From an uncultured Lachnospiraceae bacterium (GTDB lineage: Bacteria > Bacillota > Clostridia > Lachnospirales > Lachnospiraceae), in contig CAMNGO010000119.1 of assembly GCA_946538445.1 (NCBI GenBank), positions 1-6,387 on the forward strand: a DNA stretch of 6,387 bases. The letters are read 5' to 3'. Within the stretch, counting starts at the first letter, position 1, and each line of letters begins with the position of its first letter. The position numbers and the translations under genes are program-made. Shown here one piece after another: positions 1-5,915 of this stretch. Below the pieces are notes generated by a model. It made no database searches. It worked only from the letters and a program-made list of their open reading frames with translations, and was not told where the DNA came from.

Positions 1-165
1 CACATTCAATCGGAATATCCCTATACCATGAAGGCTTTTCTGGATGATGAGGAGGCCGTGGAAGAGAAGAGAGCCGGACTCCGGGACCAGATTGATCAGA
101 CCCGGGAAAAAGACCGGAAGCTGGCAGAGTATATTGAAGAGTTGAAAAAGCAGTTGAACAACTGA
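1..165 (+). CDS. C-terminal 54 residues of an unidentified protein, charged helical tail
   Basis: Reading frame 1 is open from the first base to a TGA at 163-165, so the start of the gene lies outside the window. The visible tail begins HIQSEYPYTMKAFLDDEEAV and continues as a long run rich in Glu, Lys, Arg, Asp and Gln with regularly spaced Leu/Ile, ending EELKKQLNN. This is typical of a solvent-exposed helix or coiled coil. No domain can be named from it. An internal ATG at 28-30 could in principle start a short peptide, but no good ribosome-binding site precedes it and the frame is open upstream. The next gene starts 25 bp after the stop on the same strand with no terminator between, so the two are probably co-transcribed. 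The reading frame is well supported; the function is unknown. Confidence 0.7.
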   Translation, partial: HIQSEYPYTMKAFLDDEEAVEEKRAGLRDQIDQTREKDRKLAEYIEELKKQLNN

Positions 166-179
166 TGTTAACTGATGTT
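160..179. repeat. Two tandem copies of the 10-bp unit AACTGATGTT
   Basis: AACTGATGTT occurs at 160-169 and again, perfectly, at 170-179. The first copy contains the TGA that ends the upstream gene and the second lies in the 25-bp spacer before the HIRAN gene. It looks like a slippage duplication of the gene's 3' end. No regulatory role is evident. Confidence 0.75.
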
Positions 180-190
180 GAGGTAGAGAG

Positions 191-1348
191 ATGACAGACC
201 GGGGTTATGGTGATGATCAAGTGAATACAGACCGGCAGGAATTAATCCTCCCGGATATGGATGGCACGGCCCTGACCGGTGTCCTTCATACTGACCTGGG
301 TGTTACATCTCCCTTCATGAAGGAAATCTATCTCAGGAAACAGGCTATCGTCGGAACCCGATTCCTGGGAGGATCGGATGAACTGGTGGAAGACCTGGAG
401 ATCGGAAGCCGGATCACTTTTCTCCGGGAACCGGATAATAAATTTGATCCTTGTGCCATTATGGCCCTGGACCAGCAGGGCAGGAAGCTTGGCTATATAC
501 CCAGAAGAGAAAATGAACTGATCGGTGCCCTGATGGAAGCCGGTAAATATTTTTACGGAGTCATTACAGAGAAACCCACAGAGAATCCTTATAACCACAA
601 CCGTACACCCGGATCAATCTGGGTAGACCTCTACATGAAGGAATTCGCCCTGCCGGATGACCTGGCTGAGATTCCCCTGCAGGGATACCGGGGATCTTAT
701 GCTGTTCTGGACCTGGAGGTGGGCGGTGAAGTACAACTTGATGGGAAGAATCAGTCCGGCTGTGAAGGTCAGATGGATGACGGGAGGAAAGTGGTAAGCA
801 GGAGGGATGAAAAAGATTCTGAAAAAGAGGATGAGCCCCAATCTACCAGGATCCGTCTTTTTGTTATCAAAGTAATCCATGGGGAAGAAAAGAAAACATT
901 TTCCCGTATCTATATCCCTGAATCAGAAAGCGACGATGATTATGAATATAATGAGATGACCATTTCTTCCGATGCGATCGACAGATTGGATGTGATCAGA
1001 GACTATGAAGAGTTTATCTGTGACCTGGACCATTTCATCGGACATTTGCCTGTGGTGGGACATGATCTGTCCGAAGAAAAATCAGACCTTCTCCGGGACG
1101 CCTATGGTATGGTACTGGGCAAGACATTTTCCAATCATATCATCGATACCCGCCAGATGGCTGAAAACCATCTGCCGACAGCCAGCGATTACAGCCTGGA
1201 CAGTCTGGCGGATCGGCTGGGGATTGAGGTTCATTGCCAGGATCCGGGAGAAGAACGGTGCCGGATCATATGGCAGCTCTACCGGAGGATGGAGAGGTCG
1301 GAATTGGAGAAAAAAACCCAACTGGCCCGGGTGATATCTTCCGAGTGA
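191..1348 (+). CDS. HIRAN domain fused to a divergent DnaQ-like (DEDDh) exonuclease domain
   Basis: This 385-residue soluble protein appears to have two nucleic-acid modules. Residues about 50-128 match a HIRAN domain: GTRFLGG, then a strand IGSRITFLREPDNKFDPCAI, then GRKLGYIPRRENE. In known families this fold binds DNA, notably 3' ends in HLTF. Residues about 168-367 read as a DnaQ/RNase T fold. AVLDLEVGG (D174, E176) is the ExoI position, VVGHDLSEEKSDLL (291-301) the ExoII position, IIDT (D319) and YSLDSLADRLGI (334-345) the usual supporting motifs, and H348 the ExoIII position. A charged low-complexity stretch (about 181-219) sits between the first two strands. The ExoII Asp is replaced by E296, and no Asp lies at the usual spacing after H348 (D351 and E354 are near). 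Activity is therefore uncertain. The start follows GAGGTAGAGAG. HIRAN is the firmer call; the exonuclease fold is inferred from motif order. Confidence 0.8.
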   Translation: MTDRGYGDDQVNTDRQELILPDMDGTALTGVLHTDLGVTSPFMKEIYLRKQAIVGTRFLGGSDELVEDLEIGSRITFLREPDNKFDPCAIMALDQQGRKLGYIPRRENELIGALMEAGKYFYGVITEKPTENPYNHNRTPGSIWVDLYMKEFALPDDLAEIPLQGYRGSYAVLDLEVGGEVQLDGKNQSGCEGQMDDGRKVVSRRDEKDSEKEDEPQSTRIRLFVIKVIHGEEKKTFSRIYIPESESDDDYEYNEMTISSDAIDRLDVIRDYEEFICDLDHFIGHLPVVGHDLSEEKSDLLRDAYGMVLGKTFSNHIIDTRQMAENHLPTASDYSLDSLADRLGIEVHCQDPGEERCRIIWQLYRRMERSELEKKTQLARVISSE

Positions 1349-1400
1349 TATCTTCTGAGAGACATTTCCTGAGTGATATTTCCTGAATAACATCTCCTGA
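1331..1400. repeat. Five tandem 14-bp repeats spanning the HIRAN gene stop codon
   Basis: Five adjacent units start at 1331, 1345, 1359, 1373 and 1387: GTGATATCTTCCGA, GTGATATCTTCTGA, GAGACATTTCCTGA, GTGATATTTCCTGA and ATAACATCTCCTGA. The approximate consensus is GTGATATCTCCTGA. The first unit encodes the last residues of the HIRAN protein and its stop falls at the start of the second, so the array grew mostly into non-coding DNA. Fourteen is not a multiple of three, and four of the five units end in TGA. Copies differ by a few bases, so the array is not newly made. No stem or T-run that would make it a terminator is visible. Confidence 0.85.
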
Positions 1401-1476
1401 GATCAAGGGGATGAAGTCAGACAGAACGTGAAAAGAAGAGAAAAAGAGAATGATATTCAGAAAGGATGGTAAGAGT

Positions 1477-1668
1477 ATGGGTTTATTTGATGTTGATGAG
1501 AATAAGGTTAAAGCCTTATATCACAGGGCCTGGTGTGAATCAGGTATGAACCCCGTGAATCCGAGAAAGTTTCCCTATCTGGATCATGCACTGACGGCCT
1601 ATGCCAGGCAAAACGGATGCTCCTACGATGAGGCTTTGCGTTTAGCCAAAACGGGGAAAAAGAAATAG
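1477..1668 (+). CDS. Small protein of unknown function, 63 residues
   Basis: I do not recognise this family. Starting at ATG 1477 it reads MGLFDVDENKVKALYHRAWC and ends EALRLAKTGKKK before a TAG. It is soluble and mildly basic at the C-terminus, with two Cys (one in AWCESG, one in NGCSYDEA) and a probable helix HALTAYARQNG. I prefer 1477 because AAAGGA at 1461-1466 lies about 10 bases upstream. An in-frame ATG at 1450 would add nine residues but has no well-spaced ribosome-binding site. The frame continues after the TAG: two codons later, at 1672 in the same frame, comes the truncated MarR-like fragment, so a deletion may have joined two loci here. The C-terminal region could also be altered by that event. 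Good start context supports a real gene; its role is unknown. Confidence 0.55.
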   Translation: MGLFDVDENKVKALYHRAWCESGMNPVNPRKFPYLDHALTAYARQNGCSYDEALRLAKTGKKK

Positions 1669-1671
1669 GAG

Positions 1672-1911
1672 ATGGTGGTGCCGGAAACTCTTTTCACAAA
1701 GAGGCTTGAGAAGCAGGGACTGGTTCGCCGGGAGCGTCCTAAAAGCAATGAGCGCAAGCTCTTTCTCTCATTGACAGAGGAAGGGGAGGCGCTGAAGGAG
1801 AAAGCCTTGGAAGTGCCTGAAGCCATGGAAGGATGTCTGGATTTATCCGATGAGGAGTGGACTCAGCTTAAGGCTCTCTTGGATAAGGCTCTTGGCAGAA
1901 TGAAGCGATAG
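1672..1911 (+). pseudogene. 5'-truncated MarR/OhrR-family regulator, C-terminal half only
   Basis: The 79 codons contain the wing and C-terminal dimerisation helices of a MarR-type repressor. KRLEKQGLVRRERPKSNERK is the end of the recognition helix region and the beta-wing. LSLTEEGEALKEKALEVPEA is the typical following strand and long helix of OhrR-like members. WTQLKALLDKALGRM is the final dimer helix. Family members are usually about 140-150 residues. The N-terminal dimer helix, the first helices of the winged HTH and any redox-sensing Cys are absent, and similarity stops at about residue 9 (base 1697). AGGAG at 1667-1671 abuts the ATG and is better spaced for GTG 1678, so a short product is possible, but it should not bind DNA normally. 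It lies 24 bp before the flavoprotein gene, which an intact ancestor probably regulated. Confidence 0.75.
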
Positions 1912-1935
1912 AAGAGAGAAAGGGTATTTGAAATT

Positions 1936-2562
1936 ATGAAAAAGGTATTATTATTAAATGGCAGTCCCCATATTCATGGATGTACATCGACAGCGCTGGA
2001 AGAGATGATGACTACCTTTGAGAGCGAGGGGCTGAAAACAGAGTTAGTCCATGTCGGAAATAAAGAGGTTCGGGGATGTATCGCCTGTGGCCGTTGTGAG
2101 AAGCTGGGGAAATGTGTATTTGATGATATTGTCGGGGAGATTGCACCGAAGTTCGAGGAGGCAGATGGACTGGTGATTGGCAGTCCTGTCTATTATGGTT
2201 CTCCCAACGCAAGTCTGATCGCCTGTCTGGACCGCTTATTTTACAGCACAGGATTTTCCAAGCATATGAAGGTCGGCGCTGCTGTTGTAAGCTGCAGACG
2301 AGGAGGAAACAGTGCTTCTTTTGATGTCCTGAACAAGTATTTTACCATCAGTGGAATGCCGGTTGCCTCCAGCACCTACTGGAACCAGGTTCACGGATTT
2401 GCTGCAGAGGATGTAAAAAAAGATCTGGAAGGTCTTCAGACGATGAGAAACCTTGCCCGCAATATGGCATTTATGATTCGGGCCATTGCAGATGCAAAAG
2501 AGAAGTACGGCCTTCCTGAAGTCGAAAGTAATTATTTTACCAGTTTCCCGGATGGGAAATAG
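1936..2562 (+). CDS. Flavodoxin-fold NAD(P)H-dependent reductase with iron-sulfur-flavoprotein-like Cys motif
   Basis: This 208-residue cytoplasmic protein belongs to the NADPH-dependent FMN reductase/flavodoxin-like family. The first strand and FMN phosphate loop are KKVLLLNGSPHIHGCTS (2-18). The second flavin-contact loop is VIGSPVYYGSPNA (80-92), with SCRRGGNSA (119-127) near the flavin edge. Cys 48, 51, 54 and 60 form C-x2-C-x2-C-x5-C, the compact pattern of iron-sulfur flavoproteins that hold a [4Fe-4S] cluster beside FMN, so electron transfer rather than simple quinone reduction is plausible. The C-terminal helix (170-190) is usual for this group. The physiological substrate cannot be told. 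The start is supported by AAAGGG about 11 bases upstream. The gene follows a broken MarR/OhrR-type regulator by 24 bp, so its former control may be lost, and it is closed by a strong terminator. Confidence 0.88.
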   Translation: MKKVLLLNGSPHIHGCTSTALEEMMTTFESEGLKTELVHVGNKEVRGCIACGRCEKLGKCVFDDIVGEIAPKFEEADGLVIGSPVYYGSPNASLIACLDRLFYSTGFSKHMKVGAAVVSCRRGGNSASFDVLNKYFTISGMPVASSTYWNQVHGFAAEDVKKDLEGLQTMRNLARNMAFMIRAIADAKEKYGLPEVESNYFTSFPDGK

Positions 2563-2585
2563 TATAGTTTTTGTTTATAAATGCG

Positions 2586-2629
2586 ACATCCCGCTACGAG
2601 CTTTCATAGCTGTGGCGGGATGTTTTTTT
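2586..2629 (+). terminator. Strong intrinsic terminator after the flavoprotein gene
   Basis: ACATCCCGC at 2586-2594 pairs perfectly with GCGGGATGT at 2615-2623. Pairing continues inward through T-G, A-T and C-G, then, past one bulged base, AGCT (2599-2602) with AGCT (2608-2611) around a TTCAT loop. A run of seven T (2623-2629) follows. It starts 23 bp after the flavoprotein stop and separates that transcription unit from the insertion sequence and the regulator-brxA pair. Confidence 0.92.
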
Positions 2630-2658
2630 AGGTTTACCTGGTTTTAAGATGTTTAGTG

Positions 2659-2664
2659 TAAAAT
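2659..2664 (+). promoter_or_regulatory. Possible -10 element (TAAAAT) of the pre-insertion regulator/brxA promoter
   Basis: In the 40 bp between the terminator and the insertion-sequence tip, TAAAAT matches TATAAT at five of six positions. The best -35 candidate, TTTACC at 2633-2638, gives a 20-base spacer, longer than ideal. Transcription would start at about 2671, just where the element now begins. If the DNA on both sides was once contiguous, this promoter lay just before the Cro/C1-type regulator now at 5938. The call is weak and based on one hexamer plus position. Confidence 0.3.
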
Positions 2665-2665
2665 C

Positions 2666-2669
2666 AAAA
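2666..2669. repeat. Left copy of a possible 4-bp target duplication, AAAA
   Basis: AAAA directly precedes the left tip and matches AAAA directly after the right tip. Four bases is within the usual IS21-family range. The sequence is low-complexity in an A-rich area, so the match could be chance. Confidence 0.5.
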
Positions 2670-2729
2670 TACAGAAAAGTGCAAAACAAAAATGTAGGTA
2701 ATTGCACTTACAAAATGTAGGTGATTGCA
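2670..2729 (+). repeat. Left terminal inverted repeat with three 23-bp-phased IstA-binding-like sites
   Basis: TGCA cores lie at 2680, 2703 and 2726, exactly 23 bp apart. The two inner ones sit in TGTAGGTAATTGCA (2693-2706) and TGTAGGTGATTGCA (2716-2729). IS21-family ends are known to carry several copies of a transposase-binding motif. The 23-bp phase, about two helical turns, would put each site on nearly the same DNA face. It pairs with 5856-5915 in inverted orientation. Confidence 0.85.
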
Positions 2730-2744
2730 AAAAATAGATGCAAG

Positions 2745-2787
2745 TCCCAGGATAAGGCTGCGTTGAGTGGCAGCACCTGAGTTGGGA
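2745..2787 (+). other. Imperfect hairpin inside the left end of the insertion sequence
   Basis: GCTGC (2757-2761) pairs with GCAGC (2770-2774) around an 8-base loop. CAGG (2748-2751) can pair with CCTG (2776-2779), or TCCCA (2745-2749) with TGGGA (2783-2787). There is no T-run. In transcripts entering from the left flank it would form ahead of the istA leader, and it may limit read-through into transposase. The function is inferred. Confidence 0.45.
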
Positions 2788-2815
2788 TTGCAAAGATCCA
2801 TTGCAGGCATACTAA
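2788..2815 (+). promoter_or_regulatory. Weak candidate promoter for istA
   Basis: TTGCAA (2788-2793) and TACTAA (2810-2815) are separated by 16 bases, 57 bp before the istA start. They match the -35 consensus at four of six and the -10 at three of six positions. I offer it only because the istA operon needs a start in this 142-bp stretch and nothing better is visible. Confidence 0.25.
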
Positions 2816-2826
2816 CCATTTTGTAT

Positions 2827-2860
2827 CCTTGTAGTTGGTGAACAGCCAATATATACAAGG
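2827..2860 (+). promoter_or_regulatory. Leader hairpin overlapping the istA ribosome-binding site
   Basis: CCTTGTA (2827-2833) pairs perfectly with TACAAGG (2854-2860), and inside it TTGG (2835-2838) pairs with CCAA (2846-2849). The last four bases of the stem are the first four of the Shine-Dalgarno AAGGAGG (2857-2863), which ends 8 bases before the istA ATG. Folding would hide part of that site and could lower transposase synthesis. A second purine run at 2864-2870 is too close to the ATG to replace it. Confidence 0.55.
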
Positions 2861-2871
2861 AGGAAAGGAGT

Positions 2872-4413
2872 ATGACTACAATGGATCAGATTCATCGTAT
2901 CAGAACTTACTACTACGAGCAAGGCAAAAATCTGTCTGAGATTGCAGCCCTTATGAACCTCGACTGGCGCACGGTTCGTAAGTATGTGGATATGGAAGAC
3001 TTTAATCCTGACCCACCAGCGCCTGAAAAGGAGGTTCAACACAATTCAAAACTGAATACGTTTAAGCCATTGATCGACAGCTGGCTGACTGCGGATCTGA
3101 AATCCCCACGCAAACAACGCCATACAGCAAAACGCATACACAAACGACTTCAGAAAGAGGCCGAGGGATATGATTGCAGCTATCGTCTTCTGGTATCCTA
3201 CGTCACCGAAAAAAAGAAAGAACTGCAACTTTCAAGGCAGGAAGGTGCATTGCCTCTCGAGCACTTTCCCGGTGAAGCGCAGGCCGACTTCGGAACTGCT
3301 GATTTCTATGAAAATGGGAAGCTCCATCATGAGGCAAAATATCTGGTGCTGAGTTTCCCCTATAGCAACGGGGGATATCTTCAGCTGAACTACGGAGAAA
3401 ACATGGAATGCCTCCTGGAAGGGCTGATCGCGATCTTCGAGTACATCGGCGGTGTGCCGACGGAGATCTGGTTTGACAACACCCGAACTATAGTCACGGA
3501 TATCATCAAAGGTGGCGGACGCAATGTTACGGAACGCTTCCAGCGATTTACCGAGCATTATCGTTTTAAACCGGTATTTATGAATCCGGAAGCAGGCTGG
3601 GAAAAAGGGAACGTAGAAAACAAAGTAGGTTATCTGCGCCGTAACGAACTGGTCCCGATCCCTGAATTCGAGAATCTGGCCGTCAAGAATACAGAGCTTC
3701 TTTTGGCCTGTGACCTGGACATGGAGCGCGAGCATTATGACGATGATCAGGATCGCATGATCTCTGAAATCTTCAAAAAAGACAAGGCCGCACTTCTTCC
3801 ACTCCCCGCAACACCGTTCAATACATCCCTGTATACCACTGCAAGGACGGATAAGTACGGGAAGTTCACGCTGGATAAGGGGAAACACCGCTACTCCGCA
3901 TCGCCTGCATACAGTGAGGATGTTGTCCGTCTGGAACTGACTTCTTCCGAGGTCATTGTCATGGACAGCAGCCTGCATGAGGTCGTCCGGCACAGACGCC
4001 TGTACGGCGATGAAAGGGAGAGCATGGACTGGATCCCTTACCTGAAATATATCGCCCGCAAACCTCGTTCCCTTAAAAACAGCGGGATCTATGACATGAT
4101 GCCGCAAAGCATGCAGCTGTATATGGATGCCTGTGAAAGCAATGAACGAGGCCGGATATTGAAGATCCTTTATGAACTGACCGAACGCTCCGGTTTTTCA
4201 TCCGCTGTTGGCACGGTGGACGAAGCAATCCGGCTTCATGCCACGGATCCTGACAGTCTGAAGAGTCTGTACCGACGCATTTATGCGGATGTTCCGATGC
4301 TGCCTCCGCTTGTTGATGATGACAGCATACCAAAACAGACCGTGATACCATTTCACAGTGATCTGGAAGATCTGGATGCACTGCTCAGGAGAGGGGGTAT
4401 CATGAATGCCTGA
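2872..4413 (+). CDS. istA: IS21-family transposase IstA, DDE recombinase
   Basis: This 513-residue protein cuts and joins the element's ends together with the IstB ATPase. Residues 5-40 (IHRIRTYYYEQGKNLSEIAA, then LDWRTVRKYVD) form the N-terminal helix-turn-helix typical of IstA. A linker and second basic DNA-binding part (about 76-120) follows. The RNase H-like core holds D139 in QADFG, D202 in WFDN and E249 in WEKGNVENKVGYLRRNELVP, so the catalytic triad is complete. A beta-barrel-like C-terminal part follows (about 330-380, with KHRYSASPAYSEDVV), then a tail ending DLDALLRRGG that in this family contacts IstB. Length is normal. The start follows a strong AAGGAGG site, partly folded into a hairpin. 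The 3' end overlaps istB by 8 bp. No frameshift or internal stop is seen. Confidence 0.96.
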   Translation: MTTMDQIHRIRTYYYEQGKNLSEIAALMNLDWRTVRKYVDMEDFNPDPPAPEKEVQHNSKLNTFKPLIDSWLTADLKSPRKQRHTAKRIHKRLQKEAEGYDCSYRLLVSYVTEKKKELQLSRQEGALPLEHFPGEAQADFGTADFYENGKLHHEAKYLVLSFPYSNGGYLQLNYGENMECLLEGLIAIFEYIGGVPTEIWFDNTRTIVTDIIKGGGRNVTERFQRFTEHYRFKPVFMNPEAGWEKGNVENKVGYLRRNELVPIPEFENLAVKNTELLLACDLDMEREHYDDDQDRMISEIFKKDKAALLPLPATPFNTSLYTTARTDKYGKFTLDKGKHRYSASPAYSEDVVRLELTSSEVIVMDSSLHEVVRHRRLYGDERESMDWIPYLKYIARKPRSLKNSGIYDMMPQSMQLYMDACESNERGRILKILYELTERSGFSSAVGTVDEAIRLHATDPDSLKSLYRRIYADVPMLPPLVDDDSIPKQTVIPFHSDLEDLDALLRRGGIMNA

Positions 4414-5179
4414 TCTGAAGGAATCGATTGCCCTGTGCTGTAAACAACTGAGGCTGTCTTCAAACCTTGCAGAAAGAGCGATGACGCAGGACGGAGAGAC
4501 CAATCAGCAGTATCTGTATAACCTGCTCACAAACGAAGTACAGTACCGTAAAGAACGGCGGATCACCAAGATGCTCAACACAGCCGGATTTCCCAAGCTC
4601 TACACGCCGGATCAGTTCCGGGCAGATGAGATCGACTTCCCGGAAGGGGTATCTTTCCAATCCCTGCTGAAACAGGATTACTACCGGGCCGGAAAGAACA
4701 TCATCATGTATGGAGGCACCGGGACCGGAAAGACCATGCTGTCTGTCCTGATCGGTATTGCTGCCTGCAATGAGGGGATACCGGTTGCGTTTTACCGCAC
4801 CGCCGGTCTGATCAACCTGTTTTCGGAAAGCAAGTCAAAAGGCACCCTGAGTGCACTGAAGAAGAAACTCGGAAAGGCAGAGATCCTTATTCTGGACGAG
4901 TTCGGTTACGTGCCATATGACAGGACCGGGTCACAGCTTCTCTTTGATTATCTTTCAGAGATCCACGAAAAGAAGTCTGTGATCCTGAACACCAATCTGG
5001 AGTTTTCGCAATGGGTCAATGTCCTGTATGACCAGAGAATGACAACTGCCCTCATTGGACGGTTGACACATCATGTGGAACTGATCCTGTTTCCGGGCGT
5101 CAATAACCGTCTGCGGGAATCCAGCATTAACGAGGCTTTCCAGAAGATCAACACACGGGAGGTAGGAAACAATGGCTAA
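4406..5179 (+). CDS. istB: IS21-family transposition ATPase IstB (AAA+, DnaA/DnaC-like)
   Basis: This 257-residue AAA+ protein binds target DNA, stimulates IstA and helps choose the insertion site. It has an N-terminal helical part (1-95), then Walker A GGTGTGKT (103-110) and Walker B LILDEFGY (161-168) with D164 and E165. A sensor-1-like NTN (195-197) follows. The C-terminal RLTHHVELILFPGVNNRLRES (219-239) corresponds to the RLTHHxxxI...YR ending of the family. Length is typical. It begins at the ATG inside the istA 3' end (ATGCCTGA), which points to translational coupling. A purine run, AGGAGAGGGGG, lies upstream at 4387-4397. Its own stop overlaps the next start in the same way (ATGGCTAA). 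Confidence 0.95.
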   Translation: MPDLKESIALCCKQLRLSSNLAERAMTQDGETNQQYLYNLLTNEVQYRKERRITKMLNTAGFPKLYTPDQFRADEIDFPEGVSFQSLLKQDYYRAGKNIIMYGGTGTGKTMLSVLIGIAACNEGIPVAFYRTAGLINLFSESKSKGTLSALKKKLGKAEILILDEFGYVPYDRTGSQLLFDYLSEIHEKKSVILNTNLEFSQWVNVLYDQRMTTALIGRLTHHVELILFPGVNNRLRESSINEAFQKINTREVGNNG

Positions 5180-5759
5180 ATATAAAGCTTTCAATGTACA
5201 TGACCTGTATCCGGCGGACTACGTATTCCCATGGGACAAGTTTGAGTCCGACCCTGATGGATACCAGTTTACAAGTGAAGACATCGCATACACCAATGCC
5301 ATGGAATTAGAGAAATATGAGCTCAAGACCCCGATGACACCTTATGAAAAACAGGCCTTGCGCCGTTGGGTGGCTTCCGGTCACAGTGTCAGAGAAGCCC
5401 CGCCATCCAAGTACCCTTGCGCTTATCCGTCTCATCTGTCTCCTGATTTTCTGGACGTGTACAGAATAGATAAGGAACTGGATGCCGTCACGAAAGGAAT
5501 GTCTAAGGAGCAGAAACTCGCATATCTCCAGGAGCACACTGGCTGTTCCGCCGAAACACAGGCAGAACGACAAAAGCGTGAGGAAAACGAACTTCTCCAC
5601 AAACAGACACCGGAAGCAGCTCGTGAAAAGATCCGGATGCTCCAGAGACAGCTCTGCTACATATGGATCTTCCTGTCTCAGGAAGGGCTCTATGAAGATG
5701 CAGATGCCTTTGTTAAAAATCACATGGATGAGCCGACGCCATTCGAAAATGAGTGGTAA
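5172..5759 (+). CDS. Third gene of the IS21 element, unknown function, 195 residues
   Basis: I do not recognise a named domain. The gene lies wholly inside the inverted repeats and starts 8 bp before the istB stop, with GGGAGG at 5157-5162 nine bases upstream, so it is built into the transposition operon. Residues 1-50 are acidic and aromatic (HDLYPADYVFPWDKFESDPD). Residues 55-80 read MTPYEKQALRRWVASGHSVR, a helix followed by a turn that resembles short motifs in accessory proteins of mobile elements. A Lys/Glu/Gln-rich, coiled-coil-like segment (105-160) leads to a hydrophobic helix LCYIWIFLSQEGLY (161-174) and an acidic end FENEW. There is no signal peptide or catalytic signature. It could assist transposition, control operon expression or be a passenger. 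Clean overlap spacing and a normal start make it very likely to be translated. Confidence 0.8.
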   Translation: MAKYKAFNVHDLYPADYVFPWDKFESDPDGYQFTSEDIAYTNAMELEKYELKTPMTPYEKQALRRWVASGHSVREAPPSKYPCAYPSHLSPDFLDVYRIDKELDAVTKGMSKEQKLAYLQEHTGCSAETQAERQKREENELLHKQTPEAAREKIRMLQRQLCYIWIFLSQEGLYEDADAFVKNHMDEPTPFENEW

Positions 5760-5823
5760 AACCTCATTTCCATGGAGATATAAATGTAATTATTTCTATT
5801 TGCTATATGTCTGTGATGGTCAA

Positions 5824-5848
5824 CTGCCGGCTGACATCCGGTCGGCAG
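5824..5848 (+). other. Short hairpin between the third gene and the right terminal repeat
   Basis: CTGCCG (5824-5829) pairs with CGGCAG (5843-5848) around a 13-base loop; CCGG at 5827-5830 and 5838-5841 is an alternative pairing. No T-run follows, so it is a poor terminator. The 96 bp between the third gene's stop and the right repeat hold nothing else I can name. Confidence 0.35.
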
Positions 5849-5855
5849 AAGCCAT

Positions 5856-5915
5856 TGCATTTACCTACAAAATGTAGTTGCACTAACCTACAAAAATGGT
5901 TTGCACTTTTCTGCA
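5856..5915 (-). repeat. Right terminal inverted repeat with three 23-bp-phased sites
   Basis: TGCA cores lie at 5856, 5879 and 5902, again exactly 23 bp apart, mirroring the left end. On the reverse strand the inner sites read TGTAGGTTAGTGCA and TGTAGGTAAATGCA. The outer 14 bases, CAGAAAAGTGCAAA on the reverse strand, are identical to the left end. Substitutions cluster in the spacers between cores, as expected for protein-binding sites. Confidence 0.85.

Larger units (their letters stand above)
2670..5915 (+). mobile_element. Complete IS21-family insertion sequence, 3,246 bp, with three genes
   Basis: The element contains istA, istB and a third gene in one operon, bounded by imperfect inverted repeats. 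The tips were set by symmetry: the first TGCA core begins 10 bases in from 2670 on the left and ends 10 bases in from 5915 on the right, with further cores 23 and 46 bp deeper at both ends. Over 60 bp the two ends agree at 45 positions. The right tip reads CTTTTCTGCA and the left TACAGAAAAG, so the usual TG...CA termini are met except for one G-to-A change on the left. Both transposition genes are intact with catalytic residues present, so it may still be mobile. IS21 elements usually carry only istA and istB; the extra gene makes this one larger than the typical 2-2.5 kb. It is inserted in the same direction as the downstream regulator and brxA. Confidence 0.9.

Noticed and set aside
1005..1334. 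A 109-codon frame inside the HIRAN gene
   Set aside because: It is an alternative frame of the exonuclease-like domain, Trp- and Arg-rich, with no domain likeness.
1349..1476. Search for a terminator or RNA gene between the HIRAN gene and the next gene
   Set aside because: Apart from the 14-bp repeats the stretch is purine-rich without a stable stem or T-run; no tRNA-like or riboswitch-like fold was seen.
2693..2729. Regular 23-bp repeats considered as a CRISPR fragment
   Set aside because: They have a mirrored counterpart at the other IS end, are only three units, and lack conserved full-length repeats with unique spacers.
3232..4107. A 291-codon open frame on the minus strand inside istA
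   Set aside because: It is fully antisense to an intact DDE transposase with clear motifs, has no family likeness, and is Cys/Phe/Ile-rich as expected from antisense reading.
5307..5723. A 138-codon minus-strand frame opposite the third IS gene
   Set aside because: The plus-strand gene has a ribosome-binding site and coupled overlap with istB; the antisense frame has no recognisable domain.
5172..5759. Third IS gene considered as part of the BREX island
   Set aside because: It lies inside the terminal inverted repeats and is translationally linked to istB, so it belongs to the insertion sequence.
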